A stretch of 64,000 nucleotides of DNA from Temnothorax longispinosus (Eukaryota; Arthropoda; Insecta; Hymenoptera; Formicidae): positions 2,244,162 to 2,308,161 of the forward strand of contig NC_092369.1 in assembly GCF_030848805.1 (NCBI RefSeq), written 5' to 3'. Positions 1 through 11,266 of the stretch are shown one piece after another; positions within the stretch are counted from its first letter, which is position 1, and each line of letters starts with the position of its first letter. The translations under genes and the position numbers were made by a program. The notes below the pieces were generated by a model. It made no database searches and had not been told where the DNA came from. It worked only from the letters and a program-made list of their open reading frames with translations.

Positions 1-1012
1 ATGTCGTAATACGAGCTATCTTCTACTCCCGATTTCTCCAGATGCCTCTGCACTCCATCAATTAATATTTCTTGATATGTAGTATGGACCTCTGCGTGAA
101 TACGATCCAAAAGGGCGACATGTTGATTGACAATCTCATCTTCCTCATCAAATAAGTCAATTAATAAGTGACGTAAGAACGAATAATTTTCCACTTGCAT
201 GATGCCAGATTCCGAAATTTTTAGCAGTTGTTCCATTTCCGGCCTTACAGATTTCATACTCTTCAATTTCGTAGCTACGGTCTTTAAATTCAGCACCATA
301 GTGTCCATGTTAGTAAGTAAATATTGTTTTAATAGCTTCTGCTTGTTTAGTTCCAGTAACTGTCCCATCTTTTTAATAGACGAGTTTGGCGCGACCACAA
401 GTAGCTCGCTTAAGAACCATCGGACTTTGTACGATAATGACGTTTGGGTAAGCCACGTTTGGGTAACACCACGCGCCTTGTTAACCCAATTATAATAGCT
501 TTCCAAGATGAAACTTCTGATTCTTATACCTTTGTTCACTTTGGTGTTGAGAAATATTTGATTGACAAATACTTCTTTCAACTGATGCCACAAGATCTCT
601 ATCGGTGTAGAGGCAGGTTCTAGGACAATAATCGTAGCTTCGGATGCGGCAGTAATTCTGACTTCACCACCAAGCGAATCCTTGACAATATCTGCATGAA
701 AATAATGAAAGTCAATAGTGTCCTCCTGGTTTTCTTGTGATTCAATTACGGGAATCATCATATCCAAATTGGATGCGATAGCTGTCGCCTATAAATACAC
801 AGAAATTTTATGTTTTTTTAAGTTTTAAGTTTCAAGTTTTATAAAATATAAAATATAATCGTTGTTAAAGACTTTAAACAAAGAAAACACCAAACAAACC
901 TGTGGAGTCATGTGTCGATTGAGAAATGATTTTAATGATCCTTTCAAACGTTCGAATAGTGATAGATCAGTAGGTGCTTTAAGCTGAATTTCCTCCTTTG
1001 AAGAATATATCC
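1..1012 (-). CDS. Two coding exons at the left edge; likely C-terminal extension of EDEM3, otherwise an unrecognised gene (partial)
   Basis: Two minus-strand exons are visible: 1012-900 and 788 to beyond base 1. Both have AG acceptors (GATTACAG before 1012, TTTATAG before 788), and the first has a GT donor at 899-898. The second exon is open for 262 codons to the window edge. It encodes a mostly helical, charged protein with segments such as LFERLKGSLKSFLNRH and MEQLLKISESGIMQVENY. I recognise no domain. No Met-bearing first exon is visible upstream. The exon at 1012 needs one pending base, and the last resolved EDEM3 exon leaves exactly one base (G) at its GT donor, 2816-2815. The simplest model is therefore EDEM3 exons 16 and 17, separated by an intron (1013-2816) that holds a transposon. 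The alternative is a separate gene whose 5' exons I could not find. Confidence 0.6.
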
Positions 1013-2805
1013 CTGTAATCACATGTATGTATGAGGAAAGAATATAATTAGTGTTATACAGGGTGTCCGAAAAATCGCCTACTCCACTTCGGGAGGTGAT
1101 TCGGGACCCAAAAACAAGCAAAAAAGTTCATACAAACATAGGTCCGGAAATGAGCCGTTTCCGAGTTATAGCCACTTTTATGTTCAAAAATCGTAAATTT
1201 TTATTTTCAATTTTTTTAAATTACAATTACCAAATTCTCTCAAGTTTCTGTCTACATTTCGAAAAGACGCTATTCCCGGTACATCTCGATTTGGAAAAGA
1301 CTGGATGTATAATCTTCTTGCCTCGGCAGCATTACTTTGAGCAAGACCATACATAAGATGCATATCAGCTAATTCATTAAAACTTAAACGATCCATTGAT
1401 GAATACGGAAAGATTAGATACAACCTAAAAGTAAGGTGTTGTTAAATAATAATTTGAAACTTATTGAAAAGCCGTGATTTACTTACTGATTTTGAATAAA
1501 CGTGAAAACAACTGATTTTGAATAGCCGTGAAAACAACTGATTTCAAGTAGCCGTAAAAACAACTGATTTCTTTTAAAAATAATGTAATCGTTACAAATA
1601 TTGAAAAATTGAAAAAAAATGAAAAAATTAAAAATATTTAAAAATAAAAATTTTTAATTTAAGAAATAATTAAGAAAGAGGGATGCCAAGCGGATTCTAA
1701 ATTACGATTTTTGAACATAAAAGTGGCTATAACTCGGAAACGGCTCATTTCCGGATCTATGTTTGTATGAACTTTTTTGCTTGTTTTTGGGTCCCGAATC
1801 ACCTCCCGAAGTGGAGTAGGCGATTTTTCGGACACCCTGTATAATTAGTATTTTATCAATTCAGAATAATCAAAATAAATTGTAAGTATGTAAGCTGATT
1901 TTTAACTATAAATTCTTTAAATACCCTCGACTTAATTTTTTTTTTTTTTACAAAAATATAGAGATACCAATAACTATTTTATTGCAAGAGATAATTTAAA
2001 AATAAAAATTGTTCGAATAAGTCCCAAAGCAACTATAAAAATGTTTTAATTTTTAAATAACATTGAATAGATTTTACTTTAAGAAATTCTCAAAACACAT
2101 CTCATTATTAAATAGAACTGTTTAAATGGAAATTAAAAAATTATGAAAAGATAGACAAAGCATCATTAAATTTTCACAAAAGAGAAATTTAGATTGGAAA
2201 AAAAAGTTAATGTTTATTATATCTTATTATTCAAAATGCATATATTTTACATTAAAAAAATAATAAAAATACATTACTGTATAAAGTTAAAATATATGAT
2301 TGTTCTCGGTCTTAAAATATTTTTTAACTTTGGTGCTCATCTCTGACCGTCAAATCTATCTCGAATCTCGTATATTATAATCAGAACTTCAAAATCAGAG
2401 AATACTTTAAGATCAAAATCAATTTTTTACTTCAATTTTGTAGAGCAATTAATTTTTATAATTATATGTACGCTATATATATGTCTGTTATTGTTGGATC
2501 ATATCTTTTAAGCTATAATAAATAACTCTATTCTGTTAATTGCTTCCATATTTAGAAATTCAAAAAGCATTTAATTCTCCTTTCTCCCTCTTTCTCTCTC
2601 TCTTTCTCATTTTTCTTCCTACTCCCTCCCTCCTGTCAGTAACCATTGACCATCTTGCCGTAAGATAAAATGAAACAGTTATCCCGGCAAACGCACACAC
2701 TCTCTCTCTCTCTCTCTCTCTCTCTCGTAAATTGGCAACTTCTGGCTTCACGTCGTAAACGGAATGTTTGGTCTATTTATATATGTCGTAAGACATATTT
2801 AAATT
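1013..2805. other. AT-rich intron or intergenic stretch with a (CT)n microsatellite
   Basis: Apart from the TIR element at 1057-1841, this stretch is very AT-rich and has no supported exon. A perfect CT dinucleotide run lies at 2699-2727 beside a further pyrimidine-rich tract (2575-2635). Short Arg-Glu-repeat reading frames across it come from the microsatellite. Confidence 0.6.
1057..1841. mobile_element. TIR DNA element, TACAGGGTG termini, carrying an HTH-ORF fragment
   Basis: Inverted termini of about 130 bp begin TACAGGGTGTCCGAAAAATC at 1057 and end with its complement at 1841. TA dinucleotides flank both sides (1055-1056, 1842-1843). The minus strand of the interior (about 1396-1219) encodes MDRLSFNELADMHLMYG...RRLYIQSFPNRDVP. 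This is the N-terminal helix-turn-helix module (DUF4817-like) that is repeated widely in insect genomes next to transposons. The ORF then decays, so the element is non-autonomous. It lies between EDEM3 exon 15 and the left-edge exons. Confidence 0.85.
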
Positions 2806-5800
2806 TCAATAATTACCAAGTGTGACGGTAAGATCGCCATTTGCCACGTTAATAGCCTTCATAAGCTCAGCCGCCTCAGTGAAGAAGAGGAAGACGATGG
2901 GTATCGTGACATCATCCACTTCTTTTCCATCGCCCGACATTGCAAACATGGGCGAAGTTGCCGCACTGGAACCCGCGACATTATCCAATACTATTCCAGC
3001 GAGAGCACCAGCTTGTTGAATTCTCCGTGCCTAGAGCCAAATATAAAAATATAAAGTTAGTAGTTAGAATGTGAAAGGCCGATTTAGAAGAATGTTTTGC
3101 GGCGACACGTACCTTCTCTATAAACATGCAATTTCCACGATCCATAATCACTATTTTGCCCGCCAATCTGTCCGCGTTCAGCAGATTTGTGCAAGCTGCA
3201 GGTGGATATGTAAATATCACTTTTCCAGTAATCTTATTCTGTAACTCAGGTCCGAACTGCGCTGGTCCGGCTAGCAATGTAACTTTCTCCGGTGGATTTG
3301 TGTTAGGCTTTATAAATGTTACTGTATGCGGCTTAGTTTCCGGTTGTATTTGCATTTTGGTGAGCTCAACCATTTCTTGCATGAACAATAATCCTTCCTC
3401 TGAATCCTGCGGTGTCTTTGCCTTTAAACAGACGCGTTATAATTCATCATATGTAAAAGATAGCAATAAGACATTGTACGATTTACACTATTTAACGTAA
3501 CAAATAAATTACATTAGAAAATGTGTGCAAAAGTTGAATCCGTCCATCTGCTAGCGTCAGAGTCGTTATTCCCATGTCACTCAACATTTTCAGATGCTCC
3601 AAATTATTCGCCTGTAGAAAAAGTCCTCAGATCCTTAGATTTTATCGAAAAATATATGAATACAATGTAATATAATGTATACCTGAAATTGCGATGCGCT
3701 TAATCTTCGTTTGATTGATCGTCTCGGGCAAACATCCTCGACCATATTTCTCAGAGGTTGCCTCACCGATGCCGGAAATAAGTGCAAACTATTTGGGCAA
3801 GTACGGTCAAATTCATCCACATGCACAATATCGCGTTCAAAATCCTGTTTAATAAAAAACATAAAATATACAATATTTATCATTATCGAATCACGTACAT
3901 CAACTACACTGATACTTACAGATGAGACATTTGTCCTTATAGAAGCAAGAGTGAGCGGCAATAAGTGACCTTCGGTAGTAAAAATAAATTCGTCCAAGTC
4001 TAAAATTAATTCGCCTGGTTCCGCAAATAATAAAAATAAGTATTTTAATGTCTCGGACAATACAAAGCTATCCATTGTGTCATCATGTTTGTTAGTTCTA
4101 ACATCTGATACGGCTGCATAACCACATGGCACTCTCGCATAAGTTTGCAGACTTTTGAGTACCTTACGTCCGACTCCCAAATAATAATGATCACCCGTGG
4201 CTCGATACAAGAAATAGGTTGATTCTAAAAATTCTGGTCTGAGTGGATGATGTCCCCAATGCACCTATTTTTGGATATTCAGATATCATTTAGATTACAT
4301 ATGCACAAAACAATATAAAATGTAACAACCTTTTTTACGTATTTTAATTATAATTGTAATTATAATTGTAATAGTTGTAATGTGCAATATACACCTGAAA
4401 ATCGGTAGTGAATGCTTCCGGTATAAAGTTATGTCTCTGCATGACTTGGTACAGCATTTCATGCGTTTCCACAGCAGGTTTGATGTCACCTTTGAGGACC
4501 TGCAAAAAGTAAAATTAAATAAGTAAACTTTATTTTTTTTTAAATTAAAAGTAAAATTAACGATATACCTGTAGACCTGGCCAAAAGGCCAATAAAGCAT
4601 CCATAAAATTTTTTGAGTTGGTATTCGGTCTATGCATATGTACGTCCAACAACATAGGTCCTTGACTAACATACTTCATTACAGCTTGGTAATGCTTGTT
4701 AAAACGGCCTAAGTACTTCTCATCACCTGCATGTAATACAAAGTATTATAGGCTGCGTTCCTTTTGATGCTTTCAGCGCTGTAAGCATTATTCTATCTCC
4801 GTTGCACATTGAATATCAAATAGAGATGGAGCGACGCTTTCAGCGCTGAAAGCGTCAAAAGGAACACAGCCTATATAGATGTTCTATACATACATGTACG
4901 ATATATACATACATATATACAGGGTGTCCTAAAACCACCATATTTCCTCTTAGTGGCAGATTTCTTAGAATATTTCAAGATGAAAATTCTAGTGCAAAAA
5001 TGTCGAGGCTATAATAGTTTTTAAACGGGATTGCGATTAGATTTTACAAGAGGAAATACAGTGGTTTTAGGACACTCTGTATACACATATATACATATAC
5101 GTACATATGTATATAAATATACAGGGTGTCCTCGGGTTAAACGGCCAAACTTGAAATATAAATTTAGGATCTTAACAAAAACTTAAACAAAAAAAAATTT
5201 TCCTCTGGAGGTATGTTGCGAGCATACCTCCAGAAGAACGTTCTTTTGTTTTGAGATTCTAAATTCATAACTCAATTGGCACGTTAACCCGAAAACACCC
5301 TGTATAGGAATTTTATACATATTTAATTAAAAATACAATAAGTCATCTAAGTCATATAAAATCAATTAAAAAAAATTCTATTTACAGTCTGGAATCTTGG
5401 TAGCCTAATGATAATATTGTGTGAATTTTGTATTCTTTTTTCCAAACTCAGCAAACTGCGCACTGATTTTTTTGTCAGTCTTTAAAATACAGCTTTTTGG
5501 AACAGTAAACCTACATACTTATAATCAATTTAACTTTTTGAAGCTAATAAATATCCTTATTAAATTCACTGTAAAGAATTTATTGCGAAAAATATCATCC
5601 CAACCAGGATCTGGACCTACAATCCATGAAATCTTTATCAATTTGACTACTGAGACATGTAATGACATTTGTCGGAATAACTGGTTAATAATATAGTTCT
5701 ATTTGATAAAAATCATCAATAACGTTGACGTTTTCATCTCTCAACACATGCTGTGCAAATAACATTTACTATACACATCACATTTCCCCAGTAAAACGAT

Positions 5801-8800
5801 AACTTTTCTATTTAATGCGGTGCGCAGTCTATTAAGTTGGAATATATGTATATGTACACCTTGTTACGGCTCAATGCTCCATTTTTTTTCGATTGATTTC
5901 TATTTAATATTTTTTTTATATATATATTGGTAATTTAATTTGCTAGTTTATTTCATAATTTAACTAAACAATAGTATATGTATGCGCCCATATATAAATA
6001 AATAAATAAAATATAAATACGTACCGAGTAAAATATATGCCTTAAGACAATATTCATAATAAGAGTCTATGCCAGCGCCGACCCCAGAGTCTCTTCGTAT
6101 CCAATCTCCAGAATTGACATTCAAAACAGATCCCATTAAGTCTGTACCACGATGTCTCATTCGCCATAAAACGTCCATAGCTTTTTGTGCTTTTTCCTAC
6201 AGAAACAATACTTATCATTTACTACTATCTTTTATTATATTTACTATATTTACTACATTTAGTATTGATTATCAACTATGAATTATACGCATCGTGTCAT
6301 ATGCATAGGATATTTTACCTCGAAAATCGGTTCACCTGTTAATCGGGATAAAGCAGCCATTTCTAATATCATACTACCTGCACAAGCAGTGCACGTTTCC
6401 CTTGATATTTCCATAGGAACTCCTTTCATACCATGTTTTAAATTTATCTACGAGACACATAGAAAATATTAGATATTGTTTACCAAATATACAGTATGCT
6501 TGGCTGAAATCGAACTTAAGATCTTAACATATCTATCTTATATATTTTTGTAACTGATTATAAGATGATAAGATAAAAAAATCTTTACACAAAAGTTCTT
6601 TGATTTAAAATAATTTACATAACAATAATAAAAAAAAATGTGTATCATTCTATCTGCAAGATTATTTATTAATTATCTTCTCTCTCCTTCTCCTTTCCTC
6701 CTTCCGAGAAAAAAAGGAAGAAGAAAGGGAAAGGGAATGGTTATAATATGTTGTGTGCAAATATATAAACATTATTAAATCATTTTAATTAAAAAAATCT
6801 TATTATATAAACAAAAATCTCAATTTTTTATTCTTAAAATACTCATTAACATTATGGCGCTATTAATCGTCAGCCGTGAACGTATTTAAAGAATGATGTG
6901 TACATGCTTATTATGTACATACATCGCACATTCATTCAAATATGTGCTTCAATGCAGTTGTGAGACCGCTGAAAGATGTACAAGAAAATATATGCCTACT
7001 TAAGTTCATATCACATACATTCAAATGTGCACGTATGTCCATAGTGAGAGCTGCGAATGGGACTTGAGAGAAAAACTCGTTTTGCGTGTGTACGTGTGAC
7101 TGAACTCGCTTTGCGAAAAAAGTGACACTTTTGCTGTTGAAATTTCGAGGTCTCAAGATTGACTGTATCGATCTTAATCAGACAGGTTGCAAATTACGCG
7201 CGCGATAAAAATTATGTAAAAAGAAAAAGACGATACATTTTTTATTATGCCTATAGTTTCTAAGATATCTTAATTAAAAGTTTGATTTTGATGTAAAAAC
7301 TCCAGATAAGCTCAGTAGTACCATGTTGTAATGACCATGTTAATATAATCGTAGTGAACATAGTCATATTTTTTATGTACTTTGGCATCGCAGTACCGTA
7401 CCGCTTGATAAATGTATGTTGATACATTTATCCAGTATAACACTCCAATAAAATACGTTGCATATCATTATGTATCAAACTTACTCTGCCATAAGGTATT
7501 CCAGTAGTTGTGTTAAATGCTGGTAAAAATCTAAATCCTAAATCTTTAGCCAAGTCCAAAAGTTCTCCTCTATACCATGGCATTATATCGGCTCTCTGTT
7601 GTAAATATTCGGCCAATATATGACCACTAAGGAGACCTCTGTAAAAAAAACAGCAAAACAGATACCATTTAACATAAAAATCTTATAAAAAATAATGTTT
7701 ATTAGTATATTTTTAAGTAAACACTTGATATAAAAGCTTTGATTTTGATTGCAATAGTCTCACTTACCCAAGCATTCTAATATTTGTTTCAAATAAGGAA
7801 ACAATAACATCTGTATCAAAGCTTACATCTCTAGCAACAAGTTTGACTGCATTTTCGAATTCTTCCAAATCCCCCAGTACCTAATATACATAAAATAAAA
7901 TAAATATATAAATAGAATTAGTACTACGTGTGTCATTGATATATCAAACAATATTTGTTGTTACAACTTACCACTAATGTATCCAGTGTATCTACCAAAG
8001 TAAGTGAAAAACTGTAAATAATAGTACACAAATTAGAATAAGTTATGTTATCAGTAGCAATATTAATATTAATAAGAAGTAATAATTATCAAGAATTTAA
8101 CAGAAGCATAAAGTTATTACAGAAATATAATCAATTCATATTTCATATAGATACTTTTATAAATAGTTTCTTACTTTCCCAATGTAGAATCTATATCACC
8201 CCTATTCGGTTCAGAGCCTCTATATCGTCCTTTGCAGCTTAATGGCATCAGTTCATCAGCAGGATATGCATTATCCTTGAAAAAAAATTATAACAATTAC
8301 AAGTAAGTGAAATACGACAGGCCCTGTTCTGTAACTCTTAACGACAGTTTTGTTATCGTTATATTGTCGTTGCGTAGCTTTCTTATCATATGTAATACCT
8401 GCGCAACGCAAATAAAACGATAACAAAACTGTCGTTAAGAGTTACAGAATTCCGCTTCTGGACTACTATAGTAATATTATTCGCGTGTATACGGTTACCC
8501 AAGATCTCAAAATCTCGGGTTACTCGCAACTCGTCGCGTCGCGCAAAAGAGTCACGGTGCGGTCTCGCTTCGCGTATACTTGGCGCGAGATACTACCGTG
8601 TCTCTTGATGTTCTTCGCAAATCACGGGCTATTACTTTCCGACTTGAAATGCAATCTCAACTAAAGTTAGAACAGCACAATCACATAATTAAATTGATAT
8701 CAATTTAATTACGCTAACGCAATTCGTTAGTATATTAGCAAAGTTTAGGCTATATAGCAACTATGTAGAAAAGGATACAGAATATATAGAAAATGTTACG

Positions 8801-9690
8801 AAAAATAATATCCCAATCAAGATTCGAACGTGGACCTCCCTCATTCCATGACGGGTGTCTCAACTAATTAGAGGCATGTGATATTTGTCGCAACAACAGG
8901 TTAATAATAGACATATAACAATCATTTTCAAGTGTTATGAAAAGCTTACTTATATCTGTCTATATTAGAATGTCTATTTTGGCTCAATATGAAAAGCAGG
9001 AAGTACCAATTTTTTAAAGAATGGTTTTCTCTTGTATACACACTTTAGCTATTTATAACTTATATTTACATATATATGAGATATTACTATTATTAACCAG
9101 TATAATTAACTGTACGTTACTTGTGTGAGATGTAAAATACACTCCAGTCTTAGAAATTCACAGAGTAAAACTTTTTTATCGATCAAATGCTACATAAATT
9201 GTTTTACTTAAAGAAAAATCTTTACATTTATCTTTATCTAGAAGATATATAGAATATTATCAATCTTCATTTAATTGTAAATCAAAAAAAAAAAAAAAAA
9301 AAAATGGAGATAATATTGGGGTGTAAAATACACCACATGCAAGTAATTATGTAAAAAAAACCTACCTACGCAAGTAATATAGGGTTAATTACATAAACCA
9401 AAAATAAAGATATATATATATAAATCACAAATATTACTTACCATGTATGCATTATATGCATGATAAAACATATCCCTCGCTTCCTCTCTATAAAATATAA
9501 TAGTATGATTACGAAAAGTACAATTCATAATAGAGATTTAATCGTGTAGGGTAGTAAATAATACAAACTTCAAAGTTTCTCTCTCCTCCTTATTCATGTA
9601 TTCCGATGGATCGTCTTTGGATACAGCCCATAATGCCTGTATGCTACATCCCACAAACAACAGTCCCCAAATAAGACCATCGCAAGCCAT
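2806..9690 (-). CDS. EDEM3: ER degradation-enhancing alpha-mannosidase-like protein 3 (GH47 + PA domain)
   Basis: EDEM3 trims mannose from misfolded glycoproteins in the ER lumen and so commits them to ERAD. Fifteen exons are resolved: 9690-9569, 9487-9442, 8275-8175, 8011-7972, 7880-7768, 7638-7485, 6447-6319, 6196-6025, 4726-4569, 4499-4395, 4264-3920, 3844-3683, 3611-3513, 3421-3113 and 3030-2817. All phases agree. Residues 1-22 are a signal peptide (MACDGLIWGLLFVGCSIQAL). The GH47 domain has the family signatures FSLTLVDTLDTLVVL, FETNIRMLGGLLSGH, FNTTTGIPYGR, GSMILEMAALSRLTG, DSYYEYCLKAY, DDTMDSFVLSETLKYLFLLF and FTTEGHLLPL. After about residue 620 comes a protease-associated (PA) domain (GKIVIMDRGNCMFIEK, then VTIPIVFLF). 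The PA domain separates EDEM3 from EDEM1 and EDEM2. Reading through the last donor ends the protein at LGNY-stop (2806; 759 aa) with no KDEL-like tail. Splicing at 2816 would join the left-edge exons. Confidence 0.93.
4748..4874. mobile_element. Short hairpin MITE in EDEM3 intron 8
   Basis: The arms GGCTGCGTTCCTTTTGATGC and the complement of GCGTCAAAAGGAACACAGCC pair over about 30 bp around a ~65-bp loop. Within the arms, CTTTCAGCGCTG also pairs with its mate. It has no coding capacity. It lies in the intron between EDEM3 exons 8 and 9. Confidence 0.8.
4918..5081. mobile_element. TACAGGGTG-terminated TIR element, 164 bp
   Basis: The left end TACAGGGTGTCCTAAAACCA and the right end TGGTTTTAGGACACTCTGTA are inverted copies, and GAGGAAATA motifs pair further in. 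It shares only its outer ~12 bp with the neighbouring TACAGGGTG elements and has no coding capacity. Confidence 0.8.
5120..5304. mobile_element. TACAGGGTG-terminated TIR element, 185 bp
   Basis: The left end TACAGGGTGTCCTCGGGTTA pairs with the right end TAACCCGAAAACACCCTGTA. An inner palindrome around CCTCTGGAGGTATG/CATACCTCCAG sits near 5210-5232. It lies only 38 bp from the preceding element, in the same EDEM3 intron. Confidence 0.8.
5580..5700 (-). repeat. tRNA-derived SINE fragment, degenerate copy
   Basis: Read on the minus strand, the segment keeps the end of a tRNA-like promoter region (complement of CCCAACCAGGATCTGGACC, a worn B-box). It shares flanking sequence with the better copy at 8795-8935, namely CGAAAAATA...ATCCCAA on one side and ATTTGTCG.AA.AAC.GGTTAATAAT on the other. 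It is in EDEM3 intron 8. Confidence 0.5.
8324..8452. mobile_element. Hairpin MITE in EDEM3 intron 2
   Basis: The left arm, starting GTTCTGTAACTCTTAACGAC, and the right arm, ending GTCGTTAAGAGTTACAGAAT, pair over about 45 bp (also ACAGTTTTGTTATCGTT with its complement). The GCGTAGC/GCGCAACGC stretch forms part of the loop. It is non-coding. Confidence 0.8.
8795..8935 (-). repeat. tRNA-derived SINE-like repeat
   Basis: On the minus strand this reads ...TAGTTGAGACACCCGTCATG...GGTCCACGTTCGAATCTTGA. It resembles the A-box region and the GTTCGAATC B-box of an internal Pol III promoter. It lacks a complete cloverleaf, so it is not a functional tRNA gene. A related worn copy lies at 5580-5700. Both are inside EDEM3 introns. 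A tRNA-derived SINE fits best; a decayed tRNA pseudogene is the alternative. Confidence 0.5.
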
Positions 9691-10536
9691 TGTTTGCTAA
9701 AAAAAATAAATTCTCCTTTTTTGTCAAGATCTCAAGCTCTTAGTAGCACACATGGTCCACCAAAAATCTTTCCAACTAATCTATCTCATTTCGATGAGCC
9801 CATTTTATCACAAAAAGTACGAACAGAGAGTGCACCATGTGAGTTCCCTCGAGATCCTTTCCCGTCTCGCTTATTTCTATCTTTTTATACATAGGACGCT
9901 ATCGTTTCTCTTCAAATTGATGACACGTAGGGTATATCACGTCACATTGAAGGAGGCTTGTGGGGGGTTCATGGACCTGGACCTGCCACTTTGGCTGATC
10001 AAATGGCACAAATAGACGTAACTCTCATGTGAAATTATTCGGTTGCGAGCGATTTAAGATCAATAATCTTTCGTCGAGTCTCTTTCCTAGTAATCGGTAA
10101 GACATCAGAATTCATTAGAATGTAATTAGCGAGCGGAAGCAAGAATTTGTAGGACGAACTGTTGTCACCGGGAGATATAAACAGCAGGCGATAGGGACAG
10201 CTGATTGTGTATTTTCATCAAGGCCAGATGATGTGGCTGCGGTCGATTCGCCGAGATGGTTTTTCGTTTTGTAATGCGACATGCACGAGTTTCACCAATA
10301 TGTTTCTCGCGAATTCGCTCGCTCTCTCCGTTTCCCTGGACGATCTCAACGATTTCCACAATAACACATTAATTCCTTGTGCTTCGCCCTATTAACTCAC
10401 ATGACAAGTGGCGGTGATCTCTTCACATTTGACACGATTTTATCGCCATTTAATAACCTCTCTAATCTCTTGAAACGAGTGACCGACTGTATGTACCTGT
10501 AGTAGTATGACATATGTACATATGTATGTATAACTA
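9691..10536. other. EDEM3 upstream region
   Basis: This is the 5' flank of EDEM3, whose ATG is at 9690 on the minus strand. It is moderately GC-rich around 10100-10400, as expected for an insect promoter. I see no convincing coding exon and no exact core-promoter motif. Confidence 0.4.
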
Positions 10537-10673
10537 AAGGTTATTCTACATAGAAGTCGTAGTCGTGAGTTGTAAGAAATTGACCAATCACATTCGAAGT
10601 TGAGGAGAATATTCAATCTGTGATTGGTCAATTTCTTACAACTCACGACTACAACTTCTATGTAGAATAAAGG
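10537..10673. mobile_element. Hairpin MITE family A, copy 1
   Basis: Near-perfect inverted arms of ~60 bp begin AAGGTTATTCTACATAGAAG and contain GTCGTGAGTTGTAAGA and TTGACCAATCACA. The loop is about 20 bp. The same element occurs at 14221-14359 inside the large palindrome, and a related one at 34943-35083. Confidence 0.88.
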
Positions 10674-10848
10674 CCTTCACACATAAAATGTCGTAAGGAC
10701 GTAAAACGTAGGCGTAAGAAAATCGATCAATCCCAATCAAGTATTTCCCCCTACTGTGGTTACGGACAGCACAATACTTGATTGGGATTGGTCGATTTTC
10801 TTACGCTTACGTTTTACGTTCTTACGCGATTTTATGTGTGAAGGCCTT
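10670..10848. mobile_element. Hairpin MITE abutting family A copy 1
   Basis: The left arm AAGGCCTTCACACATAAAAT pairs with the right arm ATTTTATGTGTGAAGGCCTT. Pairing continues through CGTAAAACGTA.GCGTAAGAAAATCGA.CAATCCCAATCAAGTAT for more than 70 bp. The start overlaps the end of family A copy 1 by a few bases, so the two share a boundary. Confidence 0.85.
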
Positions 10849-11093
10849 AACCTTTACAGAGCGTTCACGTGACCACGTCATTTGGCCACATGAAAATCCG
10901 TTTCATAGAAAAGAAAAGGGGTCTGTTCGCGTTGCTTGCACTTTTTGCACTCAGCTTCTTCGCTTTCTCTCTCTCCAACGTAATCGTCCGAATATAATGG
11001 CCGGTATTAATAGTTATTAAGACCGTCCTTAAGTTCATCTTAAGATGTCATGAACAAATCACAGAGCCGTATTAGCGTTTAAGACATTACTTA

Positions 11094-11205
11094 AATTGAC
11101 CAATCACAATCTATTATTCTCCTTGCGGTCGAAAAAAAATGAACTGTGATTGGTCAATTTCTTACGACTCCGACTTACGACATCCATTGTAGACCGGGCC
11201 TAATA
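11094..11205. repeat. Degenerate hairpin related to family A
   Basis: TTGACCAATCACAATC pairs with GAACTGTGATTGGTCAA. The right flank TTACGACTC...CATTGTAGAC resembles the ends of the element at 34943-35083. The outer left arm is worn. Confidence 0.5.
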
Positions 11206-11266
11206 ATAAATTCTGTTGTTGGATATCGGTTCGTCGAACATCGGACGCAATGTGAATCCTCTATTA

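Noticed and set aside
199..495. 98-codon plus-strand frame at the left edge
   Set aside because: It is antisense to the 262-codon open minus-strand exon (788 to beyond 1), which has a proper acceptor and better amino-acid composition.
2560..2751. Frame with Arg-Glu repeats, considered as an EDEM3 tail exon
   Set aside because: It is generated by the (CT)n microsatellite, and no acceptor gave a convincing protein in the required phase.
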